Assembly (NCBI RefSeq): GCF_052119585.1
Contig: NZ_JBGQOJ010000003.1
Coordinates: 62,001-126,000 of the forward strand
Length of the DNA stretch: 64,000 bases
Origin: JBGQOJ01 sp052119585
GTDB taxonomy: Bacteria; Pseudomonadota; Alphaproteobacteria; Rhodobacterales; Rhodobacteraceae
Direction: 5' to 3'
Shown: positions 14,865 to 22,594 of the stretch, one piece after another
Layout of the letters: each line of letters begins with the position of its first letter
Numbering within the stretch: position 1 is the stretch's first letter
The notes under the pieces: model-generated
Told to the model about the DNA's origin: nothing
The model's input: the letters and a program-made list of their open reading frames with translations, nothing else
Database searches by the model: none
Translations under genes and position numbers: made by a program

Positions 14865-16007
14865 TTACGCAACACGGTTTCCGCGCGACCAGACCTGCGC
14901 GATGACCGCATGATCCCCGTGCATCCGAAAGCGTAGAAGGTCGGCGTTCAGCCCCGCCACCAGCCGGCCACGATCGACAAGACCGGCGGCGGCGGCAGGG
15001 GCTGCAGTGACTGTCGCCATGCCCCGCGCCATATCGTTCCAGATGCCGCCCAATTGCACCGCAGCCTGCAACAAGGCGGCGGGCACATAGTCGGACGAGA
15101 CAATATCCAGCAACCCCAGATCCGCCAGATCGCGCGCGGCGACATTGCCCGAGTGCGACCCGCCGCGGATCAGGTTCGGCGCCCCCATCATCACCGGAAT
15201 GCCGTGGTCGCGGCACGCCTGCGCCGCCTCGATGGTTGTCGGGAATTCCGCCACCGTGATCCCGTGACGGGACGACTGCTCGACATGCGCGCGCGTCGTG
15301 TCGTCGTGGCTGGCCAGCACCGCGCCATAGCGCCGCGCCTCGGCCACGGCCGCCGCCTCGTGGGCATCGCCATGCAGTGCGCGCAGGCCTTTCAGATGCG
15401 CGACATGCTCGGCAAATTCGGCTTCGGACAGGTTGTTTTTGCCCATGACATAGGATTTCAGCTTGGACAGATCGCGGAACTGGCGCTGTTCCGGTGTATG
15501 GTCCATCAGGCTGACGATGCCGATGCGGTCTTCGGGGCCAAACTCCGCCATCTCCTCGATCAGGGTTTCGGAACAGATTTCGGCCCGCAAATGCAGGAAA
15601 TGGCTGATTTTCAGCGCGTTCTGCGCCCGCAGGTCCAGTAATTCCCGCGACAGGTCACGCGCGTATTTGCCATATCGGCTTTTGCCGGTCGGGATCGACC
15701 CCACCCGCATCGCGTCGAAAACGGTGGTAATGCCCGTGCCCGCCAGTTCGGCGTCATGGGCCAGAATTGCCGCCGCGTGGGGCCAGTCCACCTTGGGGCG
15801 CGGGCTGATGTGGCGCTCCAGATTGTCGGTGTGCAGTTCGATCAGGCCCGGCGACAAAAAGTCGCCCGCGCAGTCGATCGCCCCTTTGGGCACGGCGGAA
15901 CCGCTGTCGATGCGGCGGATCACGCCATCCGAGACGACCAGACTGCCGCGAACGGTCTCGGACGGCAAAACAAGGGTGGCGTTGGCAAATACGGTGTCAC
16001 ATGTCAT
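14865..16007 (-). CDS. phnM: Alpha-D-ribose 1-methylphosphonate 5-triphosphate diphosphatase
   Basis: A 380-residue amidohydrolase-fold enzyme of the C-P lyase pathway. It removes pyrophosphate from ribose 1-methylphosphonate 5-triphosphate, giving the 5-phosphate that is the substrate of PhnJ. Motifs typical of PhnM are IELHTDNLERHISPRP near residue 57, SLMDHTPEQRQFRD, LASHDDTT and MMGAPNLIRGGSHSGN. It is the last phn gene of the minus-strand block, separated from phnN by the oppositely oriented DUF1045 gene. A second PhnM-like gene lies at 22595-23773; this copy has the canonical motifs. Confidence 0.93.
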   Translation of the reverse strand: MTCDTVFANATLVLPSETVRGSLVVSDGVIRRIDSGSAVPKGAIDCAGDFLSPGLIELHTDNLERHISPRPKVDWPHAAAILAHDAELAGTGITTVFDAMRVGSIPTGKSRYGKYARDLSRELLDLRAQNALKISHFLHLRAEICSETLIEEMAEFGPEDRIGIVSLMDHTPEQRQFRDLSKLKSYVMGKNNLSEAEFAEHVAHLKGLRALHGDAHEAAAVAEARRYGAVLASHDDTTRAHVEQSSRHGITVAEFPTTIEAAQACRDHGIPVMMGAPNLIRGGSHSGNVAARDLADLGLLDIVSSDYVPAALLQAAVQLGGIWNDMARGMATVTAAPAAAAGLVDRGRLVAGLNADLLRFRMHGDHAVIAQVWSRGNRVA

Positions 16008-16018
16008 TGGAATGTTAC
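16001..16018 (+). promoter_or_regulatory. Candidate Pho box before the DUF1045 gene / phnM start
   Basis: ATGTCAT TGGA ATGTTAC: two 7-mers at an 11-bp period, compared with the PhoB consensus CTGTCAT NNNN CTGTCAT. It lies 43 bases before the DUF1045 start and overlaps the phnM start codon. The match is partial, but similar sites lie before phnG and phnC. Confidence 0.35.
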
Positions 16019-16060
16019 CTTAAAGAGGCATTCGGACGGGAAAACGGGAAAGATCACGAT

Positions 16061-16747
16061 ATGCAATTCATCCGCTATGCGGTCTATTTCACGCCCCGGC
16101 AAGGGCCGTTGGCGGCATTCGGTGCCGCCTGGCTTGGCTGGGACAGTGCCCGTGGGCAGCGCGTGCCGCATCCACAGATCGGGGGGGTGCCGCGCCCCGT
16201 GGCCGAGATTACCGCGACCCCGCGCAAATACGGGTTGCATGCGACGATCAAGCCGCCCTTCCGGCTGGCAGAGGGGCGCACCGAGGGCGATCTTGCGACG
16301 GCCCTGTCCGATCTGACACAGCGCCTTGCCCCTGTCGTGCTGGACGCGCTGGACCTGTGCCGGATCGGCGGGTTTCTGGCGCTGGTGCCGCAGGGCGACA
16401 CCGCCGCGCTGAGCGCGCTTGCGGCAGAGGTCGTGCGCGGGCTTGATCCGCTGCGTGCCCCACTGAGCACCCTTGATCTGGCGCGGCGTCGTGCACCGGG
16501 TTTGACACCACGGCAAGACGACCTGCTGCGCGACTGGGGCTATCCCTATGTGATGGAGGAGTTCCGCTTTCACATCACGCTGAGCGGCAAGATGGCGACA
16601 CAGGATCTGGATGCCATCGAGACGGCCCTTGCCCCCCGCGTGATCCCGCTGCTGCCGCGCCCCTTTGTCATCTCGGACCTGACGCTGAGCGGCGAAGACG
16701 AGGACGGCATGTTCCACGACATCCATCGCTACACCCTTGCCGGGTAA
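16061..16747 (+). CDS. DUF1045 phosphonate-operon protein (2H phosphoesterase-like)
   Basis: A 228-residue protein of the DUF1045 family, recurrent in C-P lyase operons and thought to belong to the 2H phosphodiesterase superfamily. Two HxT-like motifs fit this: GLHATIKPPF near residue 59 and FRFHITLSG near residue 168. It may open a cyclic phosphate intermediate after C-P cleavage, as PhnP does elsewhere; no phnP is seen in the window, which makes this plausible but unproven. The ATG at 16061 is chosen because MQFIRYAVYFTP is the usual N-terminus. It stands alone on the plus strand between phnM and phnN, and its 3' end overlaps phnN by 19 bases. Confidence 0.85.
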   Translation: MQFIRYAVYFTPRQGPLAAFGAAWLGWDSARGQRVPHPQIGGVPRPVAEITATPRKYGLHATIKPPFRLAEGRTEGDLATALSDLTQRLAPVVLDALDLCRIGGFLALVPQGDTAALSALAAEVVRGLDPLRAPLSTLDLARRRAPGLTPRQDDLLRDWGYPYVMEEFRFHITLSGKMATQDLDAIETALAPRVIPLLPRPFVISDLTLSGEDEDGMFHDIHRYTLAG

Positions 16748-17271
16748 AGCGCGGCCAAGGCATCGTGCACGGTGCGGTCCAACGCGCCATCGTTGTGCAG
16801 GCTGATCACATCCGCTCCGGTCACAGGCATGTCGGGCTTGCGGGCCAGACGGTGTTCGATCTCGTCGGCGGTTTCGCGCCCCCGCGCCGCAAGCCGCTGC
16901 GCCAGCACATGCGGGTCCGCCACAAGCGACAGCACCACAAAGGGCTGGAACAGGGCGCGGGCCTGATCAAGCACGCCGCGCGACAGGTTGACCAGCGCAT
17001 CCTGCCCGCCCGCCAACACCTCGTCCACCGACGCCGGTATGCCGTAGAACAAGCCATGCGCCCCCCAGCTCAATGAAAAACCGCCCGCATCGCGGCGTTG
17101 CGCGAAGTCGGTCGGATGTACCGCGTCAAAACACTCTCCGCCCGCATCTTGTGCCCGTGTGATCACGCGGCGCACAAGATGCAGGTCGGGGCGTGCAGCG
17201 GCCAACGCCGCCATCACCGTGTCCTTGCCGACACCCGACGGGCCAACCACCGCAATCAACCGGCCCCGCAT
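16729..17271 (-). CDS. phnN: Ribose 1,5-bisphosphate phosphokinase
   Basis: A 180-residue P-loop kinase that converts ribose 1,5-bisphosphate, an end product of C-P lyase action, into PRPP. The Walker A motif GPSGVGKDT lies near residue 10, and guanylate-kinase-like elements follow (RRVITRAQDAGGE, FSLSWGAHGLFYGIP). The ATG at 17271 overlaps the phnL stop as TGATG; a GTG one codon earlier is the alternative. Its 3' end overlaps the convergent DUF1045 gene. Confidence 0.9.
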   Translation of the reverse strand: MRGRLIAVVGPSGVGKDTVMAALAAARPDLHLVRRVITRAQDAGGECFDAVHPTDFAQRRDAGGFSLSWGAHGLFYGIPASVDEVLAGGQDALVNLSRGVLDQARALFQPFVVLSLVADPHVLAQRLAARGRETADEIEHRLARKPDMPVTGADVISLHNDGALDRTVHDALAALYPARV

Positions 17272-17957
17272 CACTGCGCACCCGGCGTATAGACCGCCAC
17301 GTCGATCACACGGTCACAGACCCGGTCCCGCGCGGCCTCGTCGTGGAAAATGCCGATGATCGCCGCCCCCCGCGCCTTGGCCTCTTCGATCAGGCACAGC
17401 ACGGTCTCGCGGTTGGTCGCGTCAAGGCTGGCGGTGGGTTCATCCAGCAGCAGCGCGGGATAATCGTGCACAAACCCGCGCGCGATGTTCACCCGCTGCT
17501 GTTCGCCACCCGAAAACGTGGTAGGCGACAACTGCCATAGCCCCTGCGGGATGTTCAGCCGCGCCAGCAGCGCCCGCGCCCGGTCTCGCGCCTCCTCCAC
17601 CGGAACGCCCAGCGTCAACAAAGGGTCGGCCACCACGTCCACCGTCGGGACGCGCGGCACAACCCGCAGGAACTGGCTGACATACCCAAGGGTGCGCCGC
17701 CGCAATTCCAGTATCTCGCGCGGCTCGGCACGGGCAACGTCGATGTCACCGACCATGATCCGCCCCGTGGCGGACAGGTAATTGCCATAGATCATCCGCA
17801 TCAGGGTGGATTTCCCCGCCCCCGAGGCCCCGGTCAGCGCGACGCATTCGCCTGTGCCCACGGACAGCTCCGCCCCCTGCATCACCGGGATCACGGCGCC
17901 ACCCTGATTGTGCAGGGTAAAGCTTTTCGACAGGTTCGTTATCTCGATCATCTGCAT
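17271..17957 (-). CDS. phnL: C-P lyase complex ABC-type ATPase PhnL
   Basis: A 228-residue ABC ATPase required for phosphonate C-P bond cleavage. It is not a transporter; it associates with the PhnGHIJ core together with PhnK. Visible are Walker A GASGAGKST near residue 43, a Q-loop in VSQFLRVVP, the signature FSGGEQQRVNIARG, and Walker B ALLLDEPTASLD. The start at 17957 has only weak ribosome-site support; an ATG two codons later is equally possible. It is 48 bases downstream of phnK. Confidence 0.92.
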   Translation of the reverse strand: MQMIEITNLSKSFTLHNQGGAVIPVMQGAELSVGTGECVALTGASGAGKSTLMRMIYGNYLSATGRIMVGDIDVARAEPREILELRRRTLGYVSQFLRVVPRVPTVDVVADPLLTLGVPVEEARDRARALLARLNIPQGLWQLSPTTFSGGEQQRVNIARGFVHDYPALLLDEPTASLDATNRETVLCLIEEAKARGAAIIGIFHDEAARDRVCDRVIDVAVYTPGAQ

Positions 17958-18005
17958 CTACTTTGTTCCAAAAATACTCGTTCCGCACGCGCCATAGGCA
18001 CGCCC

Positions 18006-18776
18006 CTAGACCTGAAGCACCGAACTGACCAACAGCTGCGTATAGGCGTGCTGCGGATCGTCCAGCACCTGATCTGTCAGGCCGGTTTCCACCACACGCC
18101 CGTCTTTCATCACCATCAGCCGGTCGGCCAGCAGGCGCACCACTGCCAGATCGTGGGTCACGATGATGGCTGACAGTCCCATCTGCCGCACCAGACCGCG
18201 CAACAGATCCAGAAGGCGCGCTTGAACGCTGACATCAAGTCCCCCCGTCGGCTCGTCCATGAACACAAGCCGCGGCCCCGTCACCAGATTTCGCGCGATT
18301 TGCAGGCGTTGCTGCATGCCGCCGGAAAACTGCGAGGGACGGTCGTCGATGCGCCCCTCGTCAATTTCGACCCGCCCCAGCCAGTCGCCGGCGGCATGCC
18401 GGATCTCGCCGTAATGCCGTGCGCCGACCGCCATCAACCGCTCGCCGACATTGCCGCCCGCGCTGATGTTCATCCGCAACCCGTCGCGGGCGTGCTGGTG
18501 GACAAAGGCCCAGTCGGTGCGTCCCAGCATCCGCCGCTCGGATTCGGACATCGCAACGGTATCCTTCGGACCGCCTGCTCTGGTGTCGAACACGACCTGC
18601 CCCGCGTCGGGCACAAGATGCCCCGCAAGGCAGGACAAAAGGGTGGATTTCCCCGATCCGCTTTCGCCCACAATACCCATGACTTCAGCAGGATAGAGGT
18701 CAAAGTTAACGTCAGCACAGCCGATCCGCGCGCCATAGCGTTTGGTCAGGTCGCGCACCTGCAACAGCGGGGTCAT
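18006..18776 (-). CDS. phnK: C-P lyase complex ABC-type ATPase PhnK
   Basis: A 256-residue ABC ATPase that binds PhnJ in the C-P lyase core complex. Walker A is GESGSGKST near residue 37, the signature is FSGGMQQRLQIARN, and Walker B is RLVFMDEPTGGLDVSVQ. The first residues MTPLLQVRDLTKRYGAR are typical. The ATG at 18776 overlaps the phnJ stop as ATGA; a longer frame to 18845 would run into phnJ. Confidence 0.93.
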   Translation of the reverse strand: MTPLLQVRDLTKRYGARIGCADVNFDLYPAEVMGIVGESGSGKSTLLSCLAGHLVPDAGQVVFDTRAGGPKDTVAMSESERRMLGRTDWAFVHQHARDGLRMNISAGGNVGERLMAVGARHYGEIRHAAGDWLGRVEIDEGRIDDRPSQFSGGMQQRLQIARNLVTGPRLVFMDEPTGGLDVSVQARLLDLLRGLVRQMGLSAIIVTHDLAVVRLLADRLMVMKDGRVVETGLTDQVLDDPQHAYTQLLVSSVLQV

Positions 18777-19627
18777 TGTGCCACCCCCTGTGCGCCCACA
18801 TGGCCCGCGTCGCGCCGTGCGCCGCAGAAATCCGTGTCGGAACACACGAACATCCGCGTGCCTGCATCGTCCATGATCACCTCGTCCAGATAGCTGTTAC
18901 CAGCACCGCACAGATCACAATCGTGATCGGCCTTTGTCGCCTCGAAGGGAAAATCGTCAAAATCCAGGCTGACCACGCGGCTATAGGGCGGCAGCGCATA
19001 GATCCGTTGCTCGCGGCCCGCGCCGAACAGCTGGATCGCGGCCATTTCCATCTTCGGGTTGTCGAATTTCGGGATCGGCGAGGGGTCCATCACATAGCGC
19101 CCCTCGACCTTGACCGGATAGGCATAGGCCGTGGCAATCGCGCCATGCTGGCTGATATCCTCGTATAATTTCACATGCATCAGGCCGTAATCCTCCAGCG
19201 CGTGCATCTTGCGGGTCTCAACCTCTGACGGCTCCAGAAAGCGCAGCGGTTCGGGGATCGGCACCTGATAGACAAGGATCTGGTCCTCGGTCAGCGCCGC
19301 CTCTGGGATGCGGTGGCGGGTCTGGATCACGGTGGCCTCTGTCGTGGCCTCTGTCACCGCAACCCCCGCCGTTTTCTGGAAGAACTTGCGGATCGACACG
19401 GCGTTGGTGGTGTCGTCCGCCCCCTGATCGATCACCTTCAGGCGGTCGTCGGGCGTCAGTGTCGCCGCCGTCACCTGCACCCCGCCGGTGCCCCAGCCAT
19501 AGGGCATGGGCATTTCGCGGCTGGCAAAGGGCACCTGATAACCGGGGATCGCCAGACCCTTCAGGATCGCGCGGCGGATCATCCGCTTGGTCTGCTCGTC
19601 CAGATAGGCAAAGTTGTAATCGTTCAT
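18773..19627 (-). CDS. phnJ: Alpha-D-ribose 1-methylphosphonate 5-phosphate C-P lyase
   Basis: A 284-residue radical-SAM-type enzyme that breaks the carbon-phosphorus bond, releasing methane from methylphosphonate and forming ribose 1,2-cyclic phosphate 5-phosphate. The diagnostic four cysteines occur near the C-terminus as C-x2-C-x21-C-x5-C (from CDLC through FVCSDTDFC). Three bind the 4Fe-4S cluster, and one forms the thiyl radical in the known enzyme. A Gly-rich segment, GWGTGGVQV, lies in the N-terminal half. The ATG overlaps the phnI stop as ATGA. Confidence 0.96.
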   Translation of the reverse strand: MNDYNFAYLDEQTKRMIRRAILKGLAIPGYQVPFASREMPMPYGWGTGGVQVTAATLTPDDRLKVIDQGADDTTNAVSIRKFFQKTAGVAVTEATTEATVIQTRHRIPEAALTEDQILVYQVPIPEPLRFLEPSEVETRKMHALEDYGLMHVKLYEDISQHGAIATAYAYPVKVEGRYVMDPSPIPKFDNPKMEMAAIQLFGAGREQRIYALPPYSRVVSLDFDDFPFEATKADHDCDLCGAGNSYLDEVIMDDAGTRMFVCSDTDFCGARRDAGHVGAQGVAQ

Positions 19628-20709
19628 TCCGCAGCCTCCTGCATCGCAACGCTTGCCTCGCGGCGCAGCTTGCGGACCAGTTCCAGTTCTGACTGGAAAT
19701 CGACGTAATGGGGCAGTTTGATATGTTCCAGAAACCCCGTCGCCTGAATGTTGTCAGAGTGGTAGAGCACGAATTCCTCGTCCTGCGCGGGGGCGCCCAG
19801 ATTGTCCTCTCCCAGCTCTTTCCATCGCAGGGCACGGTCGACCAGCGCCATGGAAATCGCCTTGCGTTCGGTCTGACCAAAGACAAGGCCATAACCGCGG
19901 GTGAATTGCGGCGGCTGGGTTTTCGACCCTTGGAACTGGTTCACCGTTTCGCATTCGGTCAACTCGACCTCGCCGATCTCTATCGCAAATCCCAGTTCAG
20001 GAATTTCCATTTCAACAGAACAGGTTCCGATCCGAAGCTCACCCACAAACGCATGGTTTCGCGCATAGCCCCGCTGGGTGGAATAGGCCATGCCAAGGAT
20101 GAAGCCCTCGTCACCGCGTGTCAGCGATTGCAACCGCAATGCGCGGCTGGCGGGCAGTTCCAGCGGTTGCCGCGTCAGGTCGCCCGGTGCGGCCTCGCCT
20201 TTGGGTTCGTCCTGGATCAGCCCCTCGGCGTTCAGGAATTCGGTGATATGCGGCGTGGGCTCCATACGGGGTGCTGCGGTGGGCGCCTCCGGCACCTCGC
20301 CCCCGGCGGCCAGCGCAAAATCAATCAGGCGGTGGGTGTAGTCGAACGTCGGCCCCAGCACCTGCCCCCCCGGCGCATCCTTGAAGGTCGCGCTGATCCG
20401 GCGGTCGCAGGCCATATCGGCGGTCTCGACCGGCAGGCTATGCCCCAACCGCGGCAGGGTCGTGCGATAGGCGCGGATCAGAAAGATCGCCTCGATCAGA
20501 TCGCCCCGCGCCTGTTTGATCGCCAGCGCCGCCAGGTCGGGATCGTAAAGCGACCCTTCGGCCATGACGCGGTTCACCGCCAGCGACAGTTGCTCGCGGA
20601 TCTGCGCCACCGACAGTTCCGCCACGCCTTTGTCGCCGCGCCGTTCCTCGGCAAGCCAGGCATGGGCGTTATCGATGGCGCGCTCGCCGCCTTTGACTGC
20701 GACATACAT
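19624..20709 (-). CDS. phnI: C-P lyase core subunit PhnI
   Basis: A 361-residue subunit. With PhnG, PhnH and PhnL it attaches the phosphonate to ribose triphosphate, displacing adenine from ATP. The N-terminus MYVAVKGGERAIDNAHAWL and the later TRGDEGFILGMAYSTQRGYARNH are PhnI hallmarks, and the C-terminus keeps YHSDNIQATGFLEHIKLPHYVDF. Only 3 bases separate it from phnH. The length matches the family. Confidence 0.95.
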   Translation of the reverse strand: MYVAVKGGERAIDNAHAWLAEERRGDKGVAELSVAQIREQLSLAVNRVMAEGSLYDPDLAALAIKQARGDLIEAIFLIRAYRTTLPRLGHSLPVETADMACDRRISATFKDAPGGQVLGPTFDYTHRLIDFALAAGGEVPEAPTAAPRMEPTPHITEFLNAEGLIQDEPKGEAAPGDLTRQPLELPASRALRLQSLTRGDEGFILGMAYSTQRGYARNHAFVGELRIGTCSVEMEIPELGFAIEIGEVELTECETVNQFQGSKTQPPQFTRGYGLVFGQTERKAISMALVDRALRWKELGEDNLGAPAQDEEFVLYHSDNIQATGFLEHIKLPHYVDFQSELELVRKLRREASVAMQEAAE

Positions 20710-20712
20710 GGC

Positions 20713-21276
20713 TCAGCCCACCCGTGTTGTGCGGGGCAGCCCCGCAACGCGGTCCCCCGTTGTGAAAAAGAAATCCAGCCCCAGAGGAAACAGCCGCGCG
20801 TTGTCCTGAAAGGCTGCAAGATCGGGCAGGCCGAAACAGGCGCTGTCCTTGATCCCCGGCCCCCGCAGGGTCGCGCCGCCGTCGGTGAACGCGGGCAGTT
20901 CGACAATCAGCGTGGCAGAGCGATCGGGATAATCGGCCTGCCCGATGGAATAGGCACCAGGATCGCCAAGCGCGTCCCACGTCCCCAAAGCAAAGGCGCA
21001 ACGGGCCGCCCCGACCAAAGGCGCGCCGGTGTGAAAGGTGATCCAGTCGCGGATGTCGGCCGTGTCGTGCCCGCCCGCCAGATGCACCGGCGTTTCGGGG
21101 TCAAACAACGTCAGGCACAGCGTCCCCGCCGCCACCGACATCGGCACAGGCGGGCGCGCTCCGCCAATCGCGTAGACCCGGCCGGGCCGCGCCATGGCGT
21201 TCATTGCCGCGCGGAACGCATGGGACGCCTCGACAGAGGTATCCCCGAACCCGCCCTGAACTGCAAAAGCCTGCAT
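20713..21276 (-). CDS. phnH: C-P lyase core subunit PhnH
   Basis: A 187-residue component of the PhnGHIJ core with a PLP-transferase-like fold but no PLP site. Recognisable elements are GFGDTSVEASHAFRAAMNAMARPG near the N-terminus (cited by its ends), LTLFDPETPVHLAG, and the C-terminal half GPGIKDSACF followed by FPLGLDFFFTTGDRVAGLPRTTRV. The start codon overlaps the phnG stop as TGATG. Confidence 0.94.
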   Translation of the reverse strand: MQAFAVQGGFGDTSVEASHAFRAAMNAMARPGRVYAIGGARPPVPMSVAAGTLCLTLFDPETPVHLAGGHDTADIRDWITFHTGAPLVGAARCAFALGTWDALGDPGAYSIGQADYPDRSATLIVELPAFTDGGATLRGPGIKDSACFGLPDLAAFQDNARLFPLGLDFFFTTGDRVAGLPRTTRVG

Positions 21277-21719
21277 CAGTCCTCTCCTCTCACCAGCGTG
21301 AAGAATTCGACCCGCGTCGCCGCAGCCTTGGCCGCCCTTGCGGATTTCACCACCGCCATTTCCAGTTCCAGCGGGTCCAGCACCTGCTCGCGGACCCGTG
21401 CCGCCGCATCGCTTTGCATCAGCGCGTCGATCAGGGCGGCCTGCACGGCCTTGGGTTTGTCACGACCCTGCACATAGCCGTGCCCGATCTGGCCTGTCGC
21501 CAACTGGACAGAGCAGCGGGTGACTGTCATCTCTCCCAGATTGAACGGCGCACCCCGCGCCCCTGCCCGCCCGCGCACCATCACCGCACCGATTTCCGGC
21601 GCGCGAAGCACGGCGTGGTCAGGCGCCGCGCCAAGTGCCGCAAACCGGTCCGCCAGCGCCAAGGCAGGGGCCTTGGCCAGCAGACCCATCCAGCTTTTCC
21701 GTTCCGCTACATTCATCAT
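21276..21719 (-). CDS. phnG: C-P lyase core subunit PhnG
   Basis: A 147-residue first gene of the minus-strand C-P lyase operon. PhnG binds PhnI in the core complex. The motifs RKSWMGLLAKA at the N-terminus, TRCSVQLATGQIGHGYVQGRDKPKA, and the closing arm rich in Ala/Arg match the family. Two ATG codons open the frame (21719 and 21716). Upstream, shared with divergent phnF, lie a large inverted repeat and a Pho-box-like site. Confidence 0.93.
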   Translation of the reverse strand: MMNVAERKSWMGLLAKAPALALADRFAALGAAPDHAVLRAPEIGAVMVRGRAGARGAPFNLGEMTVTRCSVQLATGQIGHGYVQGRDKPKAVQAALIDALMQSDAAARVREQVLDPLELEMAVVKSARAAKAAATRVEFFTLVRGED

Positions 21720-21732
21720 CTAGACACCTTGC

Positions 21733-21768
21733 AGATTTGTCTAACTTACTATACAACTAGACAAATCT
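21733..21768. promoter_or_regulatory. Candidate PhnF operator in the phnG-phnF divergent promoter
   Basis: AGATTTGTCTA (21733-21743) and TAGACAAATCT (21758-21768) are perfect 11-bp inverted repeats with a 14-bp AT-rich spacer containing ACTATACAAC. A further TAGACA lies at 21721-21726. The position, between a GntR/UTRA regulator gene and the operon it probably controls, supports an operator. It overlaps any phnG promoter, fitting repression. Confidence 0.7.
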
Positions 21769-21804
21769 TACGGCCTGACCCGTCGCGCCGCAATCCCCCA
21801 AGAT

Positions 21805-21822
21805 GTGAAACTTTAGTGACAT
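21805..21822 (-). promoter_or_regulatory. Candidate Pho box upstream of phnG
   Basis: On the minus strand: ATGTCAC TAAA GTTTCAC, two 7-mers at an 11-bp period. TGTCAC-WAAA-nYTTCA is shared with the site before phnC. It lies 86-103 bases before phnG and touches the phnF start codon. PhoB control of phn genes under phosphate starvation is established in other bacteria; this site is a prediction. Confidence 0.4.
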
Positions 21823-22543
21823 GACCCGCACCCCCGTCTGGAAATCCATCGCCGAGACCCTGACCGCCGACATAGCCAACGGCCACTATGGCGCGGGCGA
21901 CAAGCTGCCGACAGAGGCCGCCCTTGCCGCGCGCTTTGGCGTCAACCGCCATACGGTGCGCCGCGCCCTTGCCGATATGGCCGAGGCGGGGCTGGTGCAT
22001 GCGCGGCGCGGCGCGGGCGTATTCGTGGCGCAGACACCCGCAGAATATCCCATCGGCAAGCGCGTGCGCTTTCACCGCAACCTGATGGCGGCGGGCCGCC
22101 TGCCTGCGCGGCACATCCTGTCGCTGGAAACCCGCGCCGCCTCTGCGCCAGAGGCCGCAGCACTGGACCTTGCCCCCGGCGATTTGGTGCATGCCTGCGA
22201 AGGGGTCTCGCTGGCCGACGGGCAACCGCTGGCGCATTTCATCAGCATCTTTCCCGCGGCTGCCTTCCCGGACCTGCCCGACCACCTGCGTGCGCTGGGG
22301 TCCGTAACCGACGCCCTGCGCGCCTCGGGCCTGCCCGACTACACCCGCGCATCGACCCGGTTCAACGCCACGCCCGCGACGGCCACACAGGCGCTGCACC
22401 TGCGCACGAAGGAAGGCGCCGCACTGCTGCGCACCGTCAGCCTCAACGTGGGCGCACAAGGCCGGCCCGTGGAATTCGGGCAAACGTGGTTTGTCGGGGA
22501 TCGCGTGACCCTGACACTGGCGGAAGCAGCGCCCGTCACCTGA
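21821..22543 (+). CDS. phnF: PhnF, GntR/HutC-family regulator of phosphonate genes
   Basis: A 240-residue regulator. An N-terminal winged helix is visible (GDKLPTEAALAARFGVNRHTVRRAL, residues ~27-51, cited by its ends), followed by a UTRA ligand domain from about residue 85 (RFHRNLMAAG, LETRAASAPEAAALDL). In other bacteria PhnF represses phn genes until phosphate limitation or an inducer relieves it. It is divergent from phnG with a perfect inverted repeat between them. The next gene, a second PhnM-like gene, follows in the same direction, so both may share autoregulated transcription. Confidence 0.88.
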   Translation: MTRTPVWKSIAETLTADIANGHYGAGDKLPTEAALAARFGVNRHTVRRALADMAEAGLVHARRGAGVFVAQTPAEYPIGKRVRFHRNLMAAGRLPARHILSLETRAASAPEAAALDLAPGDLVHACEGVSLADGQPLAHFISIFPAAAFPDLPDHLRALGSVTDALRASGLPDYTRASTRFNATPATATQALHLRTKEGAALLRTVSLNVGAQGRPVEFGQTWFVGDRVTLTLAEAAPVT

Positions 22544-22594
22544 ATGATACATTCCCACGCTAAGGTTCTGAAAAACAAACAGGCGAGCAGAACA

